Shown: positions 1 to 8,223, counted from the first letter of the stretch. The stretch: 36,957 nucleotides of DNA from Nocardia alni (GCF_019038435.1 NZ_JAGPOX010000100.1:1-36957), one strand, 5' to 3'. Translations and numbers: made by a program. Notes: generated by a model not told the origin, from the sequence alone.

Positions 1-12
1 TATAAGAGACGG
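1..12. other. Probable residual Nextera adapter at contig edge
   Basis: The first ten bases, TATAAGAGAC, equal the 3' part of the Tn5/Nextera mosaic end, which continues AG where this sequence has GG. They also put a TAA stop (positions 3-5) in the reading frame of secD, where a real secD would be open. I infer untrimmed library adapter rather than biology; genuine sequence starts at about 11-13. Confidence 0.75.
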
Positions 13-1106
13 CCATCGCCGCCGCCAAGAAGCTGCGCCAGAGCACCAACCCGCAGATCCAGCAGCTGGCCCTGGGCATGCTGGACTGCACCAAGCCCGA
101 CCCGCTGGCCGGTAACGACGATCCGACCCTGCCGCTGGTCGCCTGCTCCACCGACGGCACCGGCACCTATCTGCTGGGCCCCAGCGCCATCGACGGCCAG
201 GACATCAAGGACGCCAGCGCCTCCCTCAACCAGCAGCAGGGGCAGTGGGAGGTCGATCTGACCTTCAAGCACCCCGACCCCTGGGCCAAGCTCACCGGTG
301 ACTACGTCAACCGGCAGGTCGCCTTCGCCCTGGACTCCAGGGTGGTCAGCGCCCCGGTGGTGCAGCAGGGCCCGCAGCTGGGTGGCTCCACGCAGATCAC
401 CGGCCACTTCACCGCCACCGCCGCCAAGGATCTGGCCAATCAGCTCAAATACGGCTCGCTGCCGCTGTCCTTCGCGACCTCGGATGCCGAGACGGTGTCC
501 GCGACGCTGGGCCTGTCCTCGCTGCGCGCGGGTCTGATCGCCGGTGCTGTCGGCCTGATCGCGGTGTTGCTGTACTGCCTGCTCTACTACCGGATGCTCG
601 GATTCCTGGCCGGATTCTCGCTGGTCGCCTCCGGTTTCGCGGTGTTCGGCGTCATCGTGCTGCTGGGCCGGTGGATCAGCTTCACCCTCGACCTCGCCGG
701 TATCGCCGGTCTGATCATCGGTATCGGTATGACGGCGGACTCCTTCGTGGTGTTCTTCGAACGAATAAAGGACGAGATGCGCGAGGGCCGCAGCTTCCGC
801 TCGTCGGTGCCGCGCGGCTGGGCGCGCGCCCAGCGCACCAACCTGTCCGGTAAGACGGTCAGCCTGATCGCCTCGGCGGTGCTGTACATCCTGGCCGCCG
901 GGCAGGTGAAGGGCTTCGCCTTCACCCTCGGCCTGACCACCGTGTTCGACGTGATCGTGCTCTACCTGGTCACCTCGCCACTGATGATGCTGGCCTCGCG
1001 CTCGCCGTTCTGGGCGAAACCGAGTGTGAACGGGCTGGGCGCGATCGCGCAATACGCCCGGGAACGCAAGGCCGCCGCCGGTGTGCTCGTGGGCAAGGAG
1101 GCGTGA
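12..1106 (+). CDS. secD: SecD, protein translocase subunit (5' truncated by contig edge)
   Basis: This is the C-terminal part, about 364 residues, of SecD, the membrane partner of SecF that uses the proton motive force to assist late steps of SecYEG preprotein export. What is present covers the end of the large extracytoplasmic domain, with its substrate-facing beta-rich segment, followed from about base 520 by the membrane-spanning RND-like helices. The helices include a glycine-rich GLIIGIGMTADSFVVFFERI stretch typical of SecD helix 4. The N-terminus lies outside the sequence; the frame is open back to about base 6, where the likely adapter creates an artificial stop. It is followed directly by secF, with the SecF ribosome-binding site inside the secD end. 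Identification is firm from sequence plus the secD-secF pairing. Confidence 0.95.
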   Translation, partial: AIAAAKKLRQSTNPQIQQLALGMLDCTKPDPLAGNDDPTLPLVACSTDGTGTYLLGPSAIDGQDIKDASASLNQQQGQWEVDLTFKHPDPWAKLTGDYVNRQVAFALDSRVVSAPVVQQGPQLGGSTQITGHFTATAAKDLANQLKYGSLPLSFATSDAETVSATLGLSSLRAGLIAGAVGLIAVLLYCLLYYRMLGFLAGFSLVASGFAVFGVIVLLGRWISFTLDLAGIAGLIIGIGMTADSFVVFFERIKDEMREGRSFRSSVPRGWARAQRTNLSGKTVSLIASAVLYILAAGQVKGFAFTLGLTTVFDVIVLYLVTSPLMMLASRSPFWAKPSVNGLGAIAQYARERKAAAGVLVGKEA

Positions 1107-1108
1107 CG

Positions 1109-2338
1109 ATGAGCGATACTCCTGTCATGGAAGCGGAGACCGTGGACGACCAGGTGGCGACCGCAACGCCTCAGCACGGGTTCTTCGAGCGGCTCTACAC
1201 CGGTACCGGTGGGTTCCGCATCGTCGGGCGGCGCAATCTGTACTACGCGATCGCCGCGGTGCTGGTCGTGATCGCGGGGCTGAGCATCGGGCTGCGCGGA
1301 TTCACCCTCGGCATCGACTTCGCCGGTGGCACCCGTATCGACCTGCCCGCCGCCGCAGGGGTGAGCACCACTCAGGTCTCCGATGTGTACGCCCGGTCTC
1401 TCGGGAGCGCCCCGGTGAGCGTGCAGAAGGTCGGCTCCGGCTCCTCGGCCTCGTACGAGATCAATTCGGACACACTGAGTTCCGATCAGCAGGACAAGGT
1501 GCAGGGCGCGCTGTTCGACGCGTTCCATCCGAAGGATTCCACCGGCGCGGTCAACCGCAACGCGATCAGCATCGCCGAGATCAGCTCCACCTGGGGCGGT
1601 GAGGTCACCCGTAAGGCGATCATCGCGCTGGTGGTGTTCGTGCTGCTGACGATGATCTACATCAGCATCCGGTTCGAGCGGGACATGTCGCTCGCGGCGA
1701 TCGCGTCGCTGTTCTTCAACCTGGTCGTCACCGCGGGCATCTACTCCATCGTCGGGTTCCAGGTGACCCCTGCGGCGGTGATCGGTCTGCTCACCATCCT
1801 GGGCTACGTGCTGTACGACAACGTCGTGGTGTTCGACAAGGTGGAGGAGAACACCCGCGGTGTGCTGCACCGCACCAACCGCACCTACGCCGAATTCGCC
1901 AACCTGGCGGCCAACCAGACGCTGATGCGCTCGATCAACACCACCGTGATCGGCATCCTGCCGATCGTCGGCATGCTGGTGATCGCGGTGTGGCTGCTGG
2001 GCGTGGGCACGCTGAAGGACCTGGCGCTGGTGCAGCTGGTCGGCATGATCGTGGGCGCGTACTCGTCGATCTTCTTCGCGGTGCCGCTGCTGGTGACGCT
2101 CAAGGAGACCTGGGGGCCGGTGGCCGCGCACACCAGGAAGGTGCTGGCCAAGCGATCCGGCGCGGCGCGAGACCGGGCGGGCGAGGCGGCCACGCGGCGC
2201 GCGGCCTCCCTCGGCGGCTCGGGCGTATCCGCGGGCTCGGGCGCACCCACCGCGCCGCTGCGTCAGCAGCGCGAACCGGGTGCGGCGCCGCGTCCCGGCG
2301 CGCGTCCGACCGGCAAGCGGCAGAAGCGGCGGCACTGA
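1109..2338 (+). CDS. secF: SecF, protein translocase subunit
   Basis: SecF forms the SecDF complex that couples proton flow to preprotein export. The 409-residue protein has a first membrane helix near residues 40-60, then the family signature GIDFAGGT near residues 71-78, a small extracytoplasmic domain, and five further helices with the FDKVEEN loop typical of SecF. The C-terminal 60 residues are a basic, alanine/arginine-rich cytoplasmic tail, longer than in many bacteria but common in actinobacteria. I chose ATG 1109 because GGCAAGGAGG lies 7 bases upstream; the frame also allows GTG 1103. The gene begins 2 bases after the secD stop, so the two are co-translated. Confidence 0.95.
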   Translation: MSDTPVMEAETVDDQVATATPQHGFFERLYTGTGGFRIVGRRNLYYAIAAVLVVIAGLSIGLRGFTLGIDFAGGTRIDLPAAAGVSTTQVSDVYARSLGSAPVSVQKVGSGSSASYEINSDTLSSDQQDKVQGALFDAFHPKDSTGAVNRNAISIAEISSTWGGEVTRKAIIALVVFVLLTMIYISIRFERDMSLAAIASLFFNLVVTAGIYSIVGFQVTPAAVIGLLTILGYVLYDNVVVFDKVEENTRGVLHRTNRTYAEFANLAANQTLMRSINTTVIGILPIVGMLVIAVWLLGVGTLKDLALVQLVGMIVGAYSSIFFAVPLLVTLKETWGPVAAHTRKVLAKRSGAARDRAGEAATRRAASLGGSGVSAGSGAPTAPLRQQREPGAAPRPGARPTGKRQKRRH

Positions 2339-2349
2339 TCCGACGGTGA

Positions 2350-2376
2350 CCACGCGGGGGCCCGGCTCCCGCGTGG
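2350..2376 (+). terminator. Hairpin between secF and the lipoprotein gene
   Basis: Perfect 9-bp inverted repeat, CCACGCGGG (2350-2358) and CCCGCGTGG (2368-2376), with two further pairs possible in the loop. No T-tract follows, so it may be a weak terminator or an mRNA-processing or stability element that lowers expression of the downstream gene relative to secDF. Confidence 0.45.
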
Positions 2377-2398
2377 CGCAGCGAACAGCGGAGGAAGC

Positions 2399-4120
2399 TT
2401 GCGTAATCACCGAATCCTGCGTTCCACACTCGCGATACTCGCCGCCGGGGCATTGATGACCGGTGCGCTGGCCGGGTGTTCGGCGAAGAACAAGATCCCG
2501 TCCATCGGCTACGCGGTCGACGCGGTGCCGTCGAGCTACAACGGCGGCACGACGCTCGGCGCGAACGGCGGTGCGGCGGCACTGTTCTCGCGGGTGCTGA
2601 CCGGATTCTTCTACACCGGCCCGGACGGGCAGCCGGTCGCCGACACCGACTACGGCACCGCGAAACCCGTTCCGGGACAGTCGCAGACGATCCAGTACCG
2701 GCTCAACCCGGAGGGTGTCTACTCCGACGGCGCCCCGACCACGTGCGACGATCTGGTGCTCGAATGGGCGGCGCGCAGTGGGCGTTTCACCAAACCCGGC
2801 CCCAACGGCGATCCGGTGCCGTTGTTCGACGCCGCCTCGACCTCCGGATACTCCGATATCGAGCGGGTGGACTGCCAGCCGGGCTCCAAGGACGCGACGG
2901 TGGCGTTCCGGCCCGAGCATCACTACGTCCCGTGGCAGACCCTGTTCAACTCCTCGGAACTGATGCCCGCGCATACCCTCGCGCAGGCCGTGGGCGTGCC
3001 GAATATCGTCACCGCGGTGCAGACCGCCGATCCGGCGATGATGGCCAAGATCGCGCAGTTCTGGAATACCGGATGGGATCTGAAGCCCGGCAACGTGGAC
3101 CCGAAGCTGTTCGTGTCCTCGGGCCCGTACCGGATCGACTCGTACAGCGCCACCGACGGTCTGGTGCTGGTGCAGAACGACAAGTGGTGGGGCAACAAGG
3201 CCCTGACGCCTCGAATCGTCTTGTGGCCCAAGGGCACCGATGTGAAGCAGAAGGTGTCGGACAAGGCGATCGGCGTCATCGACGTCGGTGCGGGCTCGGT
3301 GAAGGACCTGAGTATGGGCGGGTTCACGGTGAATCAGGTGCCCGGGCGCGGCGCCGAGCAACTGGTGCTGTCCACCGGCGGCGTCTTCGCCTCCGCCGAC
3401 GCTCGCCGCGCGTTCGCACTGTGCGTCCCGCGTCAGGCGCTGTTCGACAAGCTCGGCCATCCGGGCTTCACCGAGCAGTCCGGTCTGGGTACGGGGCCGC
3501 TCAATTCCCGGACGGTGCAGGCGGATTCGGTCTACTACGGGCCGATCGTGGGCCCCGCCGCCAAGTACCGCACCGGAGACGCCGGTGCGGCGCAGCAGGC
3601 CCTGAGCGCGGCTGGGGTGACGAATCCCATTGTGCGCATCGGCTATCGCGCGCCCGACGACCGGCGAGCGCAGACGGTCGCGATGATCGCCGCCGCCTGC
3701 CACGCGGCCGGGATCAACGTCGTGGACGCGGGCTCACCCACATTCGTCCCGACTCAGCTGGGCACCGCCGCGGACGCGGTGCTGGGCAGTACCGCGGGAG
3801 CGCCCGGCCCGGCCGGATCTCTGACGGACAGGGGTACGACCGCGGCGCTGTACACCGGACAGGGCCTCAATTTCGGGCACTACAGCAACGGCCGGTACGA
3901 TACGCTCGCGGATCAGCTTGCCGCAGATGACAATTCGTCCGACGTGCTCAATTACGACACCGACGCGGAAGGGCTGCTGTGGGGTGACATGCCGACGATC
4001 CCGTTGTTCGACACGCCGCGCACCATCGCCTTCGGCGACGGTATGCAGGGTGGGATCGTGAACCCCACCAAGGCCGGTGCGGGGTGGAATATGGATCGCT
4101 GGGTGTATCTGAAGGGCTGA
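2399..4120 (+). CDS. ABC transporter family 5 substrate-binding lipoprotein
   Basis: A 573-residue extracytoplasmic solute-binding protein of the SBP_bac_5 (peptide/nickel) family, expected to be lipid-anchored outside the membrane. The N-terminus has basic residues, a hydrophobic stretch and the lipobox LAGC, with the acylated cysteine near residue 26. The body carries family-5 features such as the YRLNPEGVYSDGAPTTCDDLVLEW segment region and a later bilobed fold. I chose the TTG start at 2399 because GGAGGA sits 3-8 bases upstream and it gives a proper signal peptide. No permease or ATPase subunits are adjacent. The position between secF and apt matches the conserved mycobacterial lipoprotein Rv2585c, so the substrate is unknown and it may not work as a classical importer. 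Confidence 0.85.
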   Translation: MRNHRILRSTLAILAAGALMTGALAGCSAKNKIPSIGYAVDAVPSSYNGGTTLGANGGAAALFSRVLTGFFYTGPDGQPVADTDYGTAKPVPGQSQTIQYRLNPEGVYSDGAPTTCDDLVLEWAARSGRFTKPGPNGDPVPLFDAASTSGYSDIERVDCQPGSKDATVAFRPEHHYVPWQTLFNSSELMPAHTLAQAVGVPNIVTAVQTADPAMMAKIAQFWNTGWDLKPGNVDPKLFVSSGPYRIDSYSATDGLVLVQNDKWWGNKALTPRIVLWPKGTDVKQKVSDKAIGVIDVGAGSVKDLSMGGFTVNQVPGRGAEQLVLSTGGVFASADARRAFALCVPRQALFDKLGHPGFTEQSGLGTGPLNSRTVQADSVYYGPIVGPAAKYRTGDAGAAQQALSAAGVTNPIVRIGYRAPDDRRAQTVAMIAAACHAAGINVVDAGSPTFVPTQLGTAADAVLGSTAGAPGPAGSLTDRGTTAALYTGQGLNFGHYSNGRYDTLADQLAADDNSSDVLNYDTDAEGLLWGDMPTIPLFDTPRTIAFGDGMQGGIVNPTKAGAGWNMDRWVYLKG

Positions 4121-4202
4121 CTCGTCGGGTATCCGCGCGAACCGCCCGAGTGTCCTGACGAGGTGTTCTGGAGTGCTGGATGAGAGAGTGTGGTGGGTGT
4201 AG

Positions 4203-4775
4203 ATGAGTAAGCATGGAATGGTCGAGTCGGAGCAGGAATTGAGCGAGCGCATTGCACGAGCGGCCGACGCGGTCGAGCGGCTGACCCGATGGCACGACGA
4301 TTTCCCTACCCCTGGCGTGCGTTTCGCGGATCTTACCCCCGTATTCGCCGACGCCGGGGGATTCCATGCGTTGATCGACGCGCTGGGCGCGTGCGCCCCG
4401 GACGCGGATCTGGTGGCCGGGGTGGACGCACGCGGGTTCCTGCTGGGCGCGGGCGTCGCGGCCTCGCTCGGCACCGGGGTGGTCGCGGTGCGCAAGGCCG
4501 GTAAGCTGCCGCCGCCGGTGTTGTCCCGCGAATACACTCTCGAATACGGTTCGGCCGCACTGGAAATACCCGCCGACGGCATCGATCTGCGCGGCCACAG
4601 GGTGCTGCTGTTGGACGACGTGCTCGCCACCGGCGGCACGCTCGCGGCGGCGGCCGGCCTGTTCGCCGAGGCCGGCGCCGAGGTGGTGGCCGCGGCGGTG
4701 GTGCTCGAATTGAGCTTCCTGGGCGGGCGCGAGCGTCAGGGCGAGTATCCGGTGACTTCGATTGTGCGCCTGTGA
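4203..4775 (+). CDS. apt: Adenine phosphoribosyltransferase
   Basis: Makes AMP from adenine and PRPP in cytoplasmic purine salvage. The 190-residue protein has the early FPTPGVRFADLTPV segment (about residues 35-48) typical of Apt, the VDARGFLLG region, the flexible loop with KAGKLPPP and the PRPP-binding motif LLLDDVLATGGT at about residues 135-146. ATG 4203 gives a protein slightly longer than E. coli Apt; ATG 4218 is also possible because no strong ribosome-binding site marks either. The location secF-lipoprotein-apt-rel is the conserved actinobacterial order. Confidence 0.93.
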   Translation: MSKHGMVESEQELSERIARAADAVERLTRWHDDFPTPGVRFADLTPVFADAGGFHALIDALGACAPDADLVAGVDARGFLLGAGVAASLGTGVVAVRKAGKLPPPVLSREYTLEYGSAALEIPADGIDLRGHRVLLLDDVLATGGTLAAAAGLFAEAGAEVVAAAVVLELSFLGGRERQGEYPVTSIVRL

Positions 4776-4898
4776 ATCCGGCGCATCCGGTTGTGCGGGC
4801 GGTGGCGGGGCTATAGGCTCTCGCCTCGGCGGCCAGGGGAGCGCCGCCCGGATGGAGTACTCAGTGAAATCACAGGGAGCCAGGGCCAGTATCACGCT

Positions 4899-5315
4899 AT
4901 GAGTCGATCGAAGCGCACCAGCGTCACCACCGCCGTTGCCGTCGCTGCTGGAGGGGTGCTCCTCGTCGGCGCCTCCACCGCGTCGGCGTCGCCGTCGGCC
5001 GATGTGCACGGCGGTAAGACCATCACGGCGCAGGTGTCGGGCGAGAAGCCCGGGCAGTCCTGCCGAATCGACGCCGGTGGGATCCAGACGGCGTGGCGGC
5101 CGGTCGGGCGCGACGGCACGGTGCACCTGGACAGCGGTCCGGTGCCGCAGGGGCGGCACGACGCTGAGATTCTCTGTGAGAACCCGCTTGTCGGAGACGC
5201 GTCGGTGCACCATGTCGGGCACGAGCAGGACGTGTTCACCGGCCGCTGGGCCGCTGCGTTCGAATTCCTCCAGCACCATCGGCTGGAGTTCCTCACCCCG
5301 GACCAGCGTTCCTGA
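4899..5315 (+). CDS. Small secreted protein of unknown function
   Basis: Encodes 138 residues with a clear Sec signal peptide: basic start (SRSKR), a hydrophobic alanine/valine core and a probable cleavage after ASA near residue 31. The mature part is about 105 residues, has two cysteines (in GQSCRID and EILCEN) that could form a disulphide, and is otherwise polar. I do not recognise a named family. It lies alone between apt and a convergent membrane-protein gene, with 123 bases upstream for its own promoter. The ATG at 4899 is chosen because it gives the signal peptide; no strong ribosome-binding site is seen. Confidence 0.65.
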   Translation: MSRSKRTSVTTAVAVAAGGVLLVGASTASASPSADVHGGKTITAQVSGEKPGQSCRIDAGGIQTAWRPVGRDGTVHLDSGPVPQGRHDAEILCENPLVGDASVHHVGHEQDVFTGRWAAAFEFLQHHRLEFLTPDQRS

Positions 5316-5370
5316 GCGAACCATCAGGTCGGCGCGTCCAGCGCACGACGGAGCCGAGCCGAGTCGTGAG

Positions 5371-5667
5371 CTAGACCCGGGCGACCAGCCGGGCCAGGAA
5401 GCCCGTCACGATCAGCCAGAACACTGCTGCCAGACCGTATGTGATGATCACGTTCAGGTCGTGGTTGCTCATGTTGAACAGGCCGGGGAAGAACAGGGCC
5501 AGCGGTTCGGCGAGCGATCTGATGAAGGTGAAGAACTTGTTTCCCGGGTTGGCGTTGAACAGTTGCAGCACGATGTAGACCACCTCGATGAGCGCGAAGA
5601 TGGCGCCCACCCAGCTGATCAGTGCCGCAGCCGAACTCACGCCGCGGGAGGTGCGATATCGGTACAT
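5371..5667 (-). CDS. Small two-helix integral membrane protein, unknown function
   Basis: A 98-residue protein with two long hydrophobic helices, about residues 15-38 and 70-95, joined by a polar loop with aromatic residues (FFTFIRS, FFPGLFN). I do not recognise a named family; similar small membrane proteins are common in actinobacteria. It is convergent with the secreted-protein gene, and its start at 5667 is divergent from the nitroreductase gene at 5835. The 167-base shared region contains the first of two identical operator-like palindromes, so it might share regulation. Confidence 0.7.
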   Translation of the reverse strand: MYRYRTSRGVSSAAALISWVGAIFALIEVVYIVLQLFNANPGNKFFTFIRSLAEPLALFFPGLFNMSNHDLNVIITYGLAAVFWLIVTGFLARLVARV

Positions 5668-5750
5668 GCCTAGAACGTGCCCGCTACTGACCCGGTCAAA
5701 CTGGACATCACCTGAATATTCCGGCGTCGTGGGCCTCGTCTCCAGAATTG

Positions 5751-5763
5751 AGAGCAGTGCTCT
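5751..5763. promoter_or_regulatory. Operator-like palindrome, copy 1
   Basis: AGAGCAGTGCTCT: 6-bp arms around a central G. It abuts or overlaps a -35-like TTGACT (5763-5768), with CAGACT at 5786-5791 as a possible -10 after 17 bases. The size and symmetry suit a TetR-family repressor dimer; the regulator itself is not in the window. Confidence 0.6.
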
Positions 5764-5805
5764 TGACTTGTCCGCATCCGTGGTGCAGACTCGTATTCAC
5801 AACAG

Positions 5806-5818
5806 AGAGCAGTGCTCA
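5806..5818. promoter_or_regulatory. Operator-like palindrome, copy 2
   Basis: AGAGCAGTGCTCA, the same core as copy 1 (the 13 bases GAGAGCAGTGCTC are identical), centred 55 bases downstream and just 5' of the ribosome-binding site AAGGAG of the nitroreductase gene. A repressor bound here would block early elongation; the pair may be looped or bound cooperatively. Confidence 0.6.
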
Positions 5819-5834
5819 CAAGCAAGGAGTCATC

Positions 5835-6278
5835 ATGAACGCCACCCGCAACATCGGCCCGTCCGGCGGCGACGCGATCTTCAACAAGGCGATGAATCTG
5901 GTCTCCAAGCTCGGGATCAGCGTGGCCGGTTCGCGCCTGCTGGCCGTGCGGGGTCGCAAGTCGGGGGAATGGCGTACCACCACGGTGAACCTCCTGGTCG
6001 ACGCCGACGGCTCGCGCTACCTTGTCGCGCCGCGCGGGCACACCCAATGGGTGCGCAACATCCGCGTCGCCGGGGGTGGCGAGCTGCGGCTGGGCCGTAA
6101 GGCCGAGCCGATCACGGTGACCGAGCTGGCCGACGCCGACAAGACGCCGGTGCTGCGGCTCTACCTGAAGAAGTGGGGCTGGGAGGTCGGCCGCTTCTTC
6201 GAGGGCGTCACCGCCGATGCGACCGACGAGCAACTGGCCGATATAGCACCCGGCTTCCCGGTATTCCGGATCAACTGA
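5835..6278 (+). CDS. F420H2-dependent nitroreductase/quinone reductase family protein
   Basis: A 147-residue cytoplasmic split-barrel protein of the Ddn-like deazaflavin-dependent nitroreductase family, which uses reduced F420 to reduce quinones or nitro compounds. Family features are RGRKSGEWRTTTVN (about residues 39-52), the YLVAPRGHTQWVRNIR stretch, and GGELRLGRK. ATG 5835 is fixed by AAGGAG 5 bases upstream; an in-frame ATG at 5748 would place the operator inside the gene. Two copies of a 13-bp palindrome flank its promoter, suggesting induction by a small molecule through a TetR-type repressor. The natural substrate cannot be inferred. Confidence 0.85.
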   Translation: MNATRNIGPSGGDAIFNKAMNLVSKLGISVAGSRLLAVRGRKSGEWRTTTVNLLVDADGSRYLVAPRGHTQWVRNIRVAGGGELRLGRKAEPITVTELADADKTPVLRLYLKKWGWEVGRFFEGVTADATDEQLADIAPGFPVFRIN

Positions 6279-6359
6279 GCGAGCTGCCGTCGTTCCCGCA
6301 CGCCTTTGACGGGAATTCATTGTTACGCGATGGGTTCCGGTGGATACGTCGGAACGGCG

Positions 6360-6473
6360 ATGAGCAGGGGGCGCGCGAGGAGGGAAATCTCCTTGCGCGG
6401 TCTCATTTTGTTGGCTAACTTTGTTGACGTCTTATTCCCGTTGATCGGAGTAGCCGTTGCTCTTCTGAGATGA
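6360..6473 (+). other. Possible 37-codon leader ORF upstream of the ABC-F gene
   Basis: An ATG at 6360 opens 37 codons ending at TGA 6471-6473, 57 bases before the ABC-F start. The predicted peptide is basic at the start and strongly hydrophobic after residue 14 (LILLANFVDVLFPLIGVAVALL). Many resistance ABC-F genes are controlled by leader-peptide attenuation, which is why I record it. No convincing ribosome-binding site precedes it and it overlaps a terminator-like hairpin, so it may be chance. Confidence 0.25.
6372..6399 (+). terminator. Terminator-like hairpin after the nitroreductase gene
   Basis: CGCGCGAGGAG (6372-6382) pairs with CTCCTTGCGCG (6389-6399): 11 pairs, one of them G-U, around a 6-base loop, followed by GTCTCATTTTGTT. 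It lies 94 bases after the nitroreductase stop and before the ABC-F gene, so it may end the first transcript or act as an attenuator of the second. Confidence 0.6.
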
Positions 6474-6530
6474 CCGCCGAGCCGCCCGCAATCGCGCGTG
6501 GCATTCTCGCGAACTCTCAGGAGCATGCAT

Positions 6531-8117
6531 ATGCCTACGACTATTTCGCTGTCCGATCTCACCTTCGCCTGGGCCGATGGCACACCTGTCTTCGACGGTC
6601 TGGACGCGGTCCTTGGCCCCGGTCATCTCGGCCTGGTCGGCAGCAACGGCGCGGGCAAATCCACGCTGCTGCGGCTGATCGACGGCGAGCTGCGGCCCGC
6701 GCGCGGTTCGATCACCATCGGCGGGCGGCTGGGCTATCTGCGTCAGGATCTGGGGCTGGCCGCCGGGCAGCGGGTCGACGAGGTGCTCGGTATCGCCGAG
6801 ATCCGGCGCGCGCTGCATCGCATCGAGTCCGGCGCCGGCGCGGAGGCGGATTTCGGGATCGTCGGCAGCCGGTGGGACGTCGAGGAGTCCGCCGTTGCCC
6901 TGCTGGGGCGCCTGGGCCTGCGATACGTGGCCGACGGTGTGGCACAACTGGATCGCCGCCTGGATACCCTCTCTGGCGGGGAGACCGTTCTGCTCGGCCT
7001 GGTCGCCGAGCTGCTGCGCGAACCCGATGTGCTGCTGCTGGACGAGCCGACCAACAATCTGGATCAGGCCGCGCGCGGGCGACTCTACGCGGTGATCGAT
7101 GAGTTCCCCGGCGCCGCGCTGATCGTCAGCCACGACCGGGATCTGCTCAACCGCATGGGCGCGATCGCCGAGCTGCGCCAAGGCGAGATCCGTTTGTTCG
7201 GCGGCGATTTCGACTCCTACTCCGCGACGATCGAGGCCGAGCAGCAGGCCGCCCGGGCCGCGATTCGCGACGCGCGCAGCGATGTTCGTAAACAATCCCG
7301 CGAATTGGTCGAGGCGCGAACGAAAATCGACCGCCGCCGGCGCTACGGCCAGAAGATGTACGAGCAGAAGCGCGAGCCGAAAATCGTGATGGGCAACCGC
7401 AAACGCCAGGCGGAAGTGTCGGCGGGCAAGCTGCGGGGCAATCACATCGCGAAGGTCGAACAGGCGCAGGACAGCCTGGCCCAGGCTCAGGAGCGGCTGC
7501 GCGACGACCGGGAAATCCGCGTCGAGCTGCCCGGCACCCGGCTGTATCCCGGACAGGAGGTCATGGATCTGCGCGAGGTGCGCCTGGCCAACGGTCCCGT
7601 GGTGACGTTGCGGGTGAGCGGCCCGGAGCGGATCGCGCTTACCGGCCGCAACGGTGTCGGCAAGACCACCCTGCTGCGCCGGATCGCGGCGGAGCCGCCG
7701 AAGGTGCCGTGGCGGATGCTCCCGCAGCGCCTGGACGTGTTCGACGAGCGGCGCACGGTGTTCGAGAACGTCTCGGCGGCCACCCCGCATGCCCAGGCCG
7801 AGCAGGTGCGCGCGCAGCTGGCCCGGTTCCTGTTCCGCGGCACGGACGCCGACGTGCCGGCGGGCGCGCTGTCCGGCGGGGAGCGGCTGCGCGCGGCCCT
7901 GGCGATGCTGTTGCTGGCCGATCCCGCGCCGCGGCTACTGCTGCTGGACGAGCCGACCAACAACCTCGACCTGCCCAGCCTGGCGCATCTGACCGAGGCG
8001 CTGAGCGGGTTCGCCGGTGCGCTGATCGTCGTCAGCCACGATCAGCGCTTCCTGGACGACATCGGGTGCACCCGTCGAGTCGAGCTGACGGCGGAAGGCC
8101 TGCTCGAGCAGGAGTGA
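6531..8117 (+). CDS. ABC-F family ATPase (ribosome-associated type)
   Basis: A 528-residue cytoplasmic protein with two ABC ATPase domains and no membrane segment, the hallmark of ABC-F factors that act on ribosomes, some giving antibiotic resistance. Domain 1 has Walker A GSNGAGKST (residues 37-45), signature LSGGE near 147 and Walker B LLLDEPTNNLD near 168. A charged linker follows (about residues 240-335, rich in K, R, E and Q). Domain 2 has Walker A GRNGVGKTT near 372, LSGGE near 447 and LLLDEPTNNLD near 471. I chose ATG 6531 because CAGGAG ends 7 bases upstream; ATG 6525 is too close. Whether it is a resistance or a housekeeping ABC-F cannot be told here. Confidence 0.88.
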   Translation: MPTTISLSDLTFAWADGTPVFDGLDAVLGPGHLGLVGSNGAGKSTLLRLIDGELRPARGSITIGGRLGYLRQDLGLAAGQRVDEVLGIAEIRRALHRIESGAGAEADFGIVGSRWDVEESAVALLGRLGLRYVADGVAQLDRRLDTLSGGETVLLGLVAELLREPDVLLLDEPTNNLDQAARGRLYAVIDEFPGAALIVSHDRDLLNRMGAIAELRQGEIRLFGGDFDSYSATIEAEQQAARAAIRDARSDVRKQSRELVEARTKIDRRRRYGQKMYEQKREPKIVMGNRKRQAEVSAGKLRGNHIAKVEQAQDSLAQAQERLRDDREIRVELPGTRLYPGQEVMDLREVRLANGPVVTLRVSGPERIALTGRNGVGKTTLLRRIAAEPPKVPWRMLPQRLDVFDERRTVFENVSAATPHAQAEQVRAQLARFLFRGTDADVPAGALSGGERLRAALAMLLLADPAPRLLLLDEPTNNLDLPSLAHLTEALSGFAGALIVVSHDQRFLDDIGCTRRVELTAEGLLEQE

Positions 8118-8196
8118 GCCGAGGCGCGTCCGGGCGCGGACCGAGGAGGCAGGTCGCGCGACCAGCTCAGCGGCGCGGCCGCTCCGGGGTAGCATC

Positions 8197-8223
8197 GGGA
8201 ACTCCTGATGCCCCTGGGACGTT
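8197..8223 (+). promoter_or_regulatory. Candidate SigE/SigH-type promoter of rel
   Basis: GGGAAC (8197-8202), 17 bases, then CGTT (8220-8223). This matches the ECF-sigma consensus GGAAC-N16/17-GTT used by actinobacterial SigE/SigH. In mycobacteria rel is reported to be driven by SigE through MprAB, which fits. It would give a 5' leader of about 165 bases. Assignment is by motif only. Confidence 0.45.

Noticed and set aside
962..3703. Very long minus-strand open frame (913 codons) over secF and the lipoprotein gene
   Set aside because: It is the antisense shadow of GC-rich coding DNA; the plus strand has clear SecF and family 5 binding-protein sequences.
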